Source: an uncultured Prevotellaceae bacterium (GTDB lineage Bacteria > Bacteroidota > Bacteroidia > Bacteroidales > Bacteroidaceae). From it: DNA of 49,800 bases. The stretch lies in NCBI GenBank assembly GCA_900317305.1, contig ONGG01000020.1, positions 1-49,800 of the forward strand, written 5' to 3'. The stretch's first letter is position 1, and every line of letters begins with the position of its first letter. The position numbers and the translations under genes were made by a program. This document shows positions 35,121-41,404 of this stretch, one piece after another. The notes below the pieces were generated by a model. That model saw only the letters and a program-made list of their open reading frames with translations, searched no databases and was not told the origin of the DNA.

Positions 35121-35149
35121 TTGAAACAAGTTTTTTTTTGTTATATTTG
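35121..35149 (+). promoter_or_regulatory. promoter reading into the palindrome array and GxxExxY gene
   Basis: TTG (35121-35123), 18 nt, TATATTTG (35142-35149). Transcription would start about 15 bp before the first palindromic unit. Confidence 0.6.
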
Positions 35150-35170
35150 CAATGCGAAAAGGATATAATT

Positions 35171-35266
35171 GGTCGCTGCGCTCATAATCCAAAAAAATCT
35201 GTTTAAAATCATACTAAACATGAAAGATTTTCTTGTAGATTATGAAAGATTATAAGCGAAGCGACT
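35171..35266. repeat. palindromic repeat unit A
   Basis: 96-bp unit starting GGTCGCTGCGCTC and ending GAAGCGAC-T; slightly diverged internal arms. Separated from unit B by a 45-bp spacer similar to the C-D spacer. Confidence 0.85.
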
Positions 35267-35311
35267 ATTAAAAAGAAATGAGGAACATAATAAAACGAGG
35301 AATTTATAAGT

Positions 35312-35408
35312 GGTCGCTGCGCTCAAAATCTAAAAAAATCTGATTAAAAATCATACTAAACATGAAAGATAATCTTGACAATCATGACGGATATTGTTCT
35401 AAGCGACC
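35312..35408. repeat. palindromic repeat unit B
   Basis: 97-bp unit; left end GGTCGCTGCGCTCAAAATC, right end degraded to TTCTAAGCGACC. It begins 141 bp after unit A and ends 18 bp before the GxxExxY start codon. Confidence 0.85.
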
Positions 35409-35426
35409 CGAATAAAGATAGTGAAT

Positions 35427-35855
35427 ATGGACTTGTTACAAGAGTACAACAAAAAATACCATTTCTTCCGTGAAATCACGGGCATCGCTATGAAGGTATA
35501 CAACAAGTACCGTCCTGGACTTCTCGAGTCTGCATATGAAGCAGCTCTCAAATATCTTCTTGAGCAGAATGGATATACTGTAGAACGACAGAAAAATCTG
35601 CCTATCTATTGGGAAGAAGTACAACTCGACCAAACTTATCGAATGGACCTCGTTATTAATGGCAACATAATAATTGAATTAAAAGCAGTAAATTTCGTGG
35701 ACAAAAACCACCGACGCCAACTTTGGAACTATATGCATTTAACACACGTCCAATATGGAATGTTGATAAACTATGGCCCTGACCGTTTATATTCTGAGTG
35801 GTTTGAACGCGATCCTGTGAGTGATGAGATAGTAAAAGTGCGATTAATAAAATAA
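35427..35855 (+). CDS. GxxExxY protein, PD-(D/E)XK nuclease-like
   Basis: A 142-residue protein of normal size for the GxxExxY family. The defining motif is PGLLESAYEAAL (Gly31, Glu34, Tyr37). It is followed by a PD-(D/E)XK-like core, YRMDLVINGNIIIELKAV, with Asp74, Glu84 and Lys86 in the correct order and spacing, so a metal-dependent nuclease is plausible. I choose ATG 35427 over a GTG six bases upstream. It sits exactly between repeat units B (ends 18 bp before) and C (begins 1 bp after the stop) in an AT-rich island. Whether it acts on the palindromes is inference. Confidence 0.88.
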   Translation: MDLLQEYNKKYHFFREITGIAMKVYNKYRPGLLESAYEAALKYLLEQNGYTVERQKNLPIYWEEVQLDQTYRMDLVINGNIIIELKAVNFVDKNHRRQLWNYMHLTHVQYGMLINYGPDRLYSEWFERDPVSDEIVKVRLIK

Positions 35856-35856
35856 T

Positions 35857-35954
35857 GGTCGCTACGCTCAAAATCAAGAAAAAATCCGATTAAAAATCAT
35901 ACAAAACATAAAAGATTGTCTTATAGATTTTGAAAGATTTTGAGCGAAGCGACC
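35857..35954. repeat. palindromic repeat unit C
   Basis: 98-bp unit: GGTCGCTACGCTCAAAATC … GATTTTGAGCGAAGCGACC, 19-nt inverted ends (one or two mismatches). Begins one base after the GxxExxY stop codon. Confidence 0.92.
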
Positions 35955-35999
35955 CTAAAAAAGAAATGAGGAATATGATAAAACGAGGAATAAAATAAT

Positions 36000-36097
36000 G
36001 GTCGCTACGCTCAAAATCAAGAAAAAATCCGATTAAAAATCATACAAAGCATAAAAGATTGTCTTATAGATTTTGAAAGATTTTGAGCGAAGCGACC
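36000..36097. repeat. palindromic repeat unit D
   Basis: 98 bp, differing from unit C at one or two positions; begins exactly 143 bp after C. The 45-bp spacers after C and D are also near-identical. Confidence 0.92.
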
Positions 36098-36142
36098 CTA
36101 AAAAAGAAATGAGGAATATGATAAAACGAGGAATATAATAAT

Positions 36143-36155
36143 TGGTCGCTGCGAC
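36143..36155. repeat. collapsed repeat unit E
   Basis: GGTCGCTGCGACC: just the two outer ends joined, 143 bp after unit D, as if the interior had been deleted. Confidence 0.75.
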
Positions 36156-36243
36156 CAAAGACTTCAAGAGGATGTTGGAGTCGCATTGGAAAGAATAGAA
36201 ATATGTGTGAAACTGTGAAATCCGAATAACCAATATCTGGAAA

Positions 36244-37239
36244 ATGAATGAGAGACTGGGATATCGCAATATCATGGTGGGGATAGGCGCGGCGCTGCAC
36301 TTCCTAGTCGACTGCCTGTGCCTGTGCACCCTCTACCTCATGTCGCCCCTCGTCGAGACGGGCTACGTGGTAGGCTTGTTCATCGTCTACAACGTCCTGG
36401 CCTTCGTCACCCAGATCATCACGGGCCACCTGGCCGACATCAGCCGCCAGAAACACTGGATGCTGATTATATCACTGCTACTGCTCATCCTTGGCGTCGC
36501 CACGATGGCAGTGGGCGTGAACACCCTTCCCCACCCCTCAGCCACGGCCATGCTGCCCACCGCCATCCTGCTCGGACTGGGCAACTCGTTCTTCCACACC
36601 TGGGGCGGCAAACAGGTGGCCATGAAGACACACAACGGCATCCGCTCGCTCGGCATATTCGTCTCCACCGGAGCCTTCGGCCTGTCGATAGGCTTCGTGT
36701 TCCACAGTTGGCCGCTGCTCTATGCCATCCTGCTGCTGATGTGCCTCCTGGCGGCACTCTATATGAGATGTGATTTCAAGGGCGATATCCAGTCATCGCC
36801 TTCGGCGTCCACCCCGGGAGCTCCCTCGAAAGAGAGACGTTGGGCCCATTGGGCCATAGGCGTGGCCATCGTCGTACTGATGCTGCTGGTGATGATGCGC
36901 TCCTGGGTGGGCGAGAGTTTCACGCAAGCCATCACGAAGAGCGATGTAGTGGTGCTGGCCATCGGAGCCATCGCCATGCTCGGAAAGATGAGCGGTGGAT
37001 GGATAGCCCGCGGCATGGGCATCGTGAGGTCGATGGTCGTGGTGCTCACTGTGGTGCTGATATGCCTGCTCTGCCGCGACAGCCACCTGGCCATCGCCCT
37101 GCTGGGCCTCTTTGCCGTGAACTGCACCATGCCAGTGACGCTCTACCTGGCCAACGTGGTGCTGAAGGGCCGCGAGGGCTTGGCCTTCGGCCTCCTAGCC
37201 GCCGCCCTAATCCCCGGCTTCCTGATAGCCATTCTGTAG
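36244..37239 (+). CDS. MFS-type transporter
   Basis: A 331-residue hydrophobic protein with about ten membrane helices. The first is YRNIMVGIGAALHFLVDCLC; a characteristic MFS loop after helix 2-3 reads GHLADISRQKHWMLI, and later GKMSGGWIARGMGI. It is shorter than a typical 12-helix MFS transporter (~400 residues), so it may lack a terminal helix pair. The substrate cannot be told. It lies just downstream of the palindrome array, whose GC-poor island ends at its start. Followed by GGAGTTCAG repeats. Confidence 0.75.
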   Translation: MNERLGYRNIMVGIGAALHFLVDCLCLCTLYLMSPLVETGYVVGLFIVYNVLAFVTQIITGHLADISRQKHWMLIISLLLLILGVATMAVGVNTLPHPSATAMLPTAILLGLGNSFFHTWGGKQVAMKTHNGIRSLGIFVSTGAFGLSIGFVFHSWPLLYAILLLMCLLAALYMRCDFKGDIQSSPSASTPGAPSKERRWAHWAIGVAIVVLMLLVMMRSWVGESFTQAITKSDVVVLAIGAIAMLGKMSGGWIARGMGIVRSMVVVLTVVLICLLCRDSHLAIALLGLFAVNCTMPVTLYLANVVLKGREGLAFGLLAAALIPGFLIAIL

Positions 37240-37240
37240 A

Positions 37241-37414
37241 AGCAGAAAGGAGTTCAGGAGTTCAGAAGTTCAGGAGTTCAGACATTACCACGGCTAACTG
37301 CCATTGAGCTCAGAGAGGTGAATTACGGGCTAGCAGAAAGGAGTTCAGGAGTTCTGGAGTTCAGACATTACCACGGCTAACTGCCATTGAGCTCAGCGAG
37401 GTGAATTACGAACT
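37241..37414. repeat. 91-bp tandem duplication containing GGAGTTCAG units
   Basis: Unit 1 (37241-37331) and unit 2 (37332-37414, one GGAGTTCAG unit shorter) share AGCAGAAAGGAGTTCAGGAG … GACATTACCACGGCTAACTG and a GAGCTCAG-GAGGTGAATTACG end. Situated between the MFS gene and the small membrane protein gene. Confidence 0.85.
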
Positions 37415-37487
37415 ATTACATACTCTCCTGAGTTACAAAAAAGAGCGAATGGGAACAATAATAAATAAAGACCGGATATAACATCAA

Positions 37488-37555
37488 TAAAAAAACAATA
37501 TATGACTTCTAATTAAAAACCAAATATGACCTCATTAAATAAAAACCAACTATGA
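37488..37555 (+). promoter_or_regulatory. triplicated translation-start region upstream of the small membrane protein
   Basis: The string AAAACCAA(A/C)TATGA recurs three times in degenerate form (ATGs at 37502, 37526 and 37552), giving two mini-ORFs (M-T-S-N-stop and M-T-S-L-N-K-N-Q-L-stop). The second one's TGA overlaps the ATG of the gene at 37552 (ATGA). Confidence 0.5.
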
Positions 37556-37884
37556 ATACAGACGATCTTCTCATTGCCCTTGTGTTCACCATCATCATCG
37601 AGTATATCGTGCTGAGGTGTCTGGGTGAGCGTCGACAAAAAATATTGCTGTCGTCGGTGGTGATCAACCTCCTCACCAACGTGCCCCTGAATTTCTATAT
37701 CGACTTCGCGGGATACGACTGGCCGCATATCCTCTTAGGCGAGGCTGTGGTCATCATCATCGAGGCTCTATGGTACTGGCTCTTCACACGCGACCTCCAT
37801 CAATCGGCGGTATATAGCTTCCTGTGCAATGCCATCAGCTTCCTAATAGGCCTGCTAGCCACCCTCCTCCTGGAATGGGCATAG
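37552..37884 (+). CDS. small multi-pass membrane protein, 110 residues
   Basis: About three hydrophobic helices: LLIALVFTIIIEYIVL, SSVVINLLTNVPLNFYI and a C-terminal pair (VVIIIEALWYWLF, ISFLIGLLATLLLE). The sequence MNTDDLLIALVFTIIIEY is typical of a small Bacteroidota inner-membrane family of unknown role that I cannot name. It precedes addA by 120 bp. Its start may be coupled to the mini-ORFs upstream. Confidence 0.78.
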   Translation: MNTDDLLIALVFTIIIEYIVLRCLGERRQKILLSSVVINLLTNVPLNFYIDFAGYDWPHILLGEAVVIIIEALWYWLFTRDLHQSAVYSFLCNAISFLIGLLATLLLEWA

Positions 37885-37952
37885 AAAAGACGAGGAAAAA
37901 CTAGCGATAGGAGCGATAGAAAGGATCAGATAATCTAGAAAAGTCCACAAGG

Positions 37953-37995
37953 CCCATAAAGCCCATAAAGCCCATAAAGCCCCCCCCAAAAAAAC
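37953..37995. repeat. CCCATAAAG repeats and C8-A7 homopolymers before addA
   Basis: Three exact 9-bp CCCATAAAG units (37953-37979) run into eight Cs and seven As, ending about 10 bp before the addA start codon at 38005. Confidence 0.8.
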
Positions 37996-38004
37996 AAAAA
38001 ACAC

Positions 38005-41000
38005 ATGTCACAACCTACCCAGAACCCACGCACACCGCTCACGGTGTTCAAGGCGAGTGCCGGAAGCGGCAAAACCTTCACCCTCGCCGTGGAATATATC
38101 AAACTGCTGATCGAGAACCCGCTCTACTTTCGGCATATCCTCGCCGTGACCTTCACCAACAAGGCCACGGAAGAGATGAAGATGAGAATCCTGAGCCAAC
38201 TCAATGGGCTGGCCCACGGCTATGAAGACTCCAACGACTATCTGGAGAAGATCTCCAAAGAGCTGGGCGTCGACGAGCGGCTCGTGCACAGCCGGGCCCA
38301 ACAGGCGCTCACGAGCATCATCCACAACTACTCCTCGTTCCGCGTCGAGACCATCGACAAGTTCTTCCAGCGTGTGCTCCGCAACCTGGCCCGCGAGCTC
38401 GACCTCTCAGCCAACCTGCGCATCGAACTCAACGACAGGCAGGTGGAGCAGTTGGCCGTCGACACGATGATTGAGTCGCTCGACCAGCAGAATCCCATGT
38501 TGCAATGGGTGATGAGCTACATCCTCGAGAACATCGGCAACGACAAGGGGTGGAACATCATCAAGAAGGTGAAGCGCTTCGGCGAGAACATTTTCAAGGA
38601 CACCTACAAGGTGAAGCGCAAAGCCCTGGAGAAGTTCATGTCCGACCCCAAAGACTTCGACAACGTGCGCAATGAGCTGCGCCAGACGCGTGCCAAGTGC
38701 CTGAGCGTGATGAAAAACCATGCCGACCAGTTCTTCACCGCCATCGAGGGCTACGACGGCAGCAACTTCGCTCACAACACCTCCGGCATCTACGGCTTCT
38801 TCTGCAATCTGCGGCAGGGCAAGCTCGACCCCTCGATGGTGGGCAAGCGGGTGCTCTCGTGCCTCAACTCGCCCGAGTCGTGGGTGACGAAGACCTCGCC
38901 CACCCGCGAGGACATCATCGGCCTGGCCGAGCGAAAACTGATAGGCATCCTCGGCGCCACCATCAACGACCTCAACGTCTATGCCCGCATCTACAAGTCG
39001 GTGAGCACCACCGAGGAGAACCTCAACCAACTGCGCCTCCTGGGCAATATCGAGGCCACGATGCGCACGCTCAACAGCGAGTCGAGCCGCTTCCTGCTGA
39101 GCGACACGCAGGCCATCCTCAAGGGGATGATCAACGGCAGCGACAGTCCGTTCATCTTCGAGAAGATCGGCGCCCCACTCCAAAGCATCATGATCGACGA
39201 GTTCCAGGACACGGGTGCCCTGCAGTGGCACAATTTCAAGGTGCTGCTCGACGACTGCATGAGCAAGAGCAAAGGCAACCTGATTGTGGGCGACGTGAAG
39301 CAGAGCATCTACCGCTGGCGCGATGGCGACTGGCGGTTGCTCAACAACATCACCGGCGAGTTCGCCAACGACAAGTCGATGGTCACCGTCCAGCCCCTCG
39401 ACACCAACTACCGCTCCTCGCGCCGGGTGATCGAGTTCAACAACGAGTTCTTCACCCTTGCCACCAAGGCCGAGAGCGACCGCCTGCTTGAGATGGTGGG
39501 CGGCGAGGCACACGACCTGTCCACCGCCTACTCCGATGTCGTGCAGTTTGTGCCCGAATGGCGCCCCTCAACAGGCTATGTGCGCATCGAGATGATGGAG
39601 AAAGAGACCTACGAGAGCACCATCATGGAGCACCTGGCCGACACCATTCACCAGCTCCTCGACAACGGCATCCCCCAAAGCAAGATTGCCATCCTCTCGC
39701 GCTACAACAGAGATATAGAGAATACCGCCAACTACTTCCAGTTGAACGACCCCGACGTGCACATCGTGTCCGACGAGGCCTTCCGTCTCGACTCATCGCT
39801 CGCCGTGCGCATCATCATCAATGCCATGCGGCTGCTCGTCAACGTCAGTGACGGCCTCTGCGCCGCCACCCTGGCCAAGACCTACCAGGATGCCATCCTT
39901 GGCACCCCCGATGCCGACTACCTCTTCCTATCCTCCGCCAGTTCAATTCCCCCTCCCAAAGAAAAGGCCGCTGACAGCGGTGCCGTTCTCGGCGCTGATA
40001 ATAACATCAACAGCGGTGCAGTTCTCGGCGCAGATAATAACACCGACCAGTCCCCCACCCTGCTCCCCTTCGCCGAACTGCTGCCCGAGGGGTTCCAGAC
40101 GCCTGCCGACCTGGCCCGGCTCCGTGGCCTTCCCCTCACCGACATGGCCGAGGCCATCTACTCGCTCTTCGGCCTCGAGCAGGTGAAGGGACAGAGCGCC
40201 TACATCTGCGCCTTCTACGACAAGTTGGCCGAGTTTCTGAAAGACAACCCCTCCGACATCGACCGCTTCCTCACTGCATGGGACGACAACCTCTTCAAGG
40301 AGAAAATCCATGGCGACCAGGTCGACGGTGTGCGCATGGTGAGCATCCACAAGAGCAAGGGTTTGGAATACGACAACGTGATCATCCCCTTCTGCAGTTG
40401 GGAGATGGAGAAGACGGGCTATGTGGTGTGGTGCGAGACCGACGAGAAGCCCTTCGACATGCTGCCCATCCTGCCCATCAACTACTCCAAAAGCAAGATG
40501 GTGGGCACGGTCTACGAGAAAGACTACAACCACGAGCACCTGCAAAACAGCGTCGACAACCTGAACATGCTCTATGTGGCATTCACCCGTGCCAAGAAGC
40601 GCCTCTTCGTGATGGGCAAGATGAAGGAGGAGAAGAAAGCCAGCACCTCCACCACCCCTTCGGTGCGCACCGAACTGGTGTGCGACGTATTGCCCCAGCT
40701 GGTCGAGAAGTTACCCGGCAGCAAACTGGAGAAGGACGACCAAGGCGGCCAGATCTTCGAGTATGGCGACTGTTTCGAGGCCGAGGAGAAGAAGGAAAGC
40801 AAGAAGAGCGACAACGTGTTCCTGCAGCCCGAGGAGGGCAAGTCGTTTGCCATCAGGTCGTACCCCTCGCGGGCGAAGTTCCGCCAGAGCAACAGCAGCC
40901 GCGAGTTCACCACCACCGAGGAGGCCGCCCTGCTGCGCACCGAGTACATCAACAGGGGCAGTCTGCTGCACACCATCTTCTCGCGTCTGCGCGACATCAA

Positions 41001-41394
41001 CGATATCGAGCGCGTGCTTCAGCAGCTCACCCACGAGGGAGTCCTCTACGACGAGATTCCCGAGGCCGAGCTGCGCCCCATGTTGCAACGCGTGCTCTCC
41101 AACCCGAAGGTCAAAGTCTGGTTCTCTCCCCGCTGGCAGTTGCACAACGAGTGCACCATCCTCTACAAGGACCCTGCCACCGGCATCGTGAAGGAGTGCC
41201 GCCCCGACCGCGTGATGACCAACGGCACCAAGACCATCGTCGTAGACTACAAGTTTGGCAACCAGAACCCCGAGCACCAAAAGCAGGTGCGCGCCTACAT
41301 GCAGCATCTATCAGCCATGGGCCACCCACAAGTGGAAGGCTACCTATGGTATGTATCAAGAAACAAAGTAGTGAGAGTAGAAAAACAGCAATAA
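38005..41394 (+). CDS. addA: UvrD-family helicase/nuclease, AddA-type subunit
   Basis: An 1129-residue superfamily 1A helicase. Walker A FKASAGSGKTFTLAVEYIK, motif II MIDEFQDTGALQW, motif III VGDVKQSIYRWRDGDW, motif V SIHKSKGLEYDNVIIPF and motif VI MLYVAFTRAKKRLFVMG are all intact. The C-terminal RecB-type nuclease shows ECRPDRVMTNGTKTIVVDYK (Asp and DYK). With addB, 10 bp downstream, it forms the double-strand-break resection complex for recombination. Oddities: a small duplicated, low-complexity insert (SGAVLGADNN twice) near residues 660-680 and the C8/A7 tract just before the start. RecB is the functional alternative name. Confidence 0.92.
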   Translation: MSQPTQNPRTPLTVFKASAGSGKTFTLAVEYIKLLIENPLYFRHILAVTFTNKATEEMKMRILSQLNGLAHGYEDSNDYLEKISKELGVDERLVHSRAQQALTSIIHNYSSFRVETIDKFFQRVLRNLARELDLSANLRIELNDRQVEQLAVDTMIESLDQQNPMLQWVMSYILENIGNDKGWNIIKKVKRFGENIFKDTYKVKRKALEKFMSDPKDFDNVRNELRQTRAKCLSVMKNHADQFFTAIEGYDGSNFAHNTSGIYGFFCNLRQGKLDPSMVGKRVLSCLNSPESWVTKTSPTREDIIGLAERKLIGILGATINDLNVYARIYKSVSTTEENLNQLRLLGNIEATMRTLNSESSRFLLSDTQAILKGMINGSDSPFIFEKIGAPLQSIMIDEFQDTGALQWHNFKVLLDDCMSKSKGNLIVGDVKQSIYRWRDGDWRLLNNITGEFANDKSMVTVQPLDTNYRSSRRVIEFNNEFFTLATKAESDRLLEMVGGEAHDLSTAYSDVVQFVPEWRPSTGYVRIEMMEKETYESTIMEHLADTIHQLLDNGIPQSKIAILSRYNRDIENTANYFQLNDPDVHIVSDEAFRLDSSLAVRIIINAMRLLVNVSDGLCAATLAKTYQDAILGTPDADYLFLSSASSIPPPKEKAADSGAVLGADNNINSGAVLGADNNTDQSPTLLPFAELLPEGFQTPADLARLRGLPLTDMAEAIYSLFGLEQVKGQSAYICAFYDKLAEFLKDNPSDIDRFLTAWDDNLFKEKIHGDQVDGVRMVSIHKSKGLEYDNVIIPFCSWEMEKTGYVVWCETDEKPFDMLPILPINYSKSKMVGTVYEKDYNHEHLQNSVDNLNMLYVAFTRAKKRLFVMGKMKEEKKASTSTTPSVRTELVCDVLPQLVEKLPGSKLEKDDQGGQIFEYGDCFEAEEKKESKKSDNVFLQPEEGKSFAIRSYPSRAKFRQSNSSREFTTTEEAALLRTEYINRGSLLHTIFSRLRDINDIERVLQQLTHEGVLYDEIPEAELRPMLQRVLSNPKVKVWFSPRWQLHNECTILYKDPATGIVKECRPDRVMTNGTKTIVVDYKFGNQNPEHQKQVRAYMQHLSAMGHPQVEGYLWYVSRNKVVRVEKQQ
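39977..40047 (+). repeat. in-frame duplication inside addA
   Basis: Two copies of a ~36-nt unit encode SGAVLGADNN-x; the insertion is flanked by Pro/Gln/Thr-rich linker sequence, between helicase domains. Confidence 0.85.
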
Positions 41395-41404
41395 TACAAC
41401 CATC

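Noticed and set aside
34968-35170. Classic insertion sequence around the GxxExxY gene
   Set aside because: No transposase with a DDE or HUH motif, no target-site duplication that I can define. The inverted ends belong to the repeat units, not to one enclosing element.
35171-36155. A CRISPR-like array (regular repeats at 141-143 bp)
   Set aside because: Repeats are ~97-bp near-palindromes and the ~45-bp spacers are themselves almost identical; no cas gene is near. This is a tandem palindromic element, not CRISPR.
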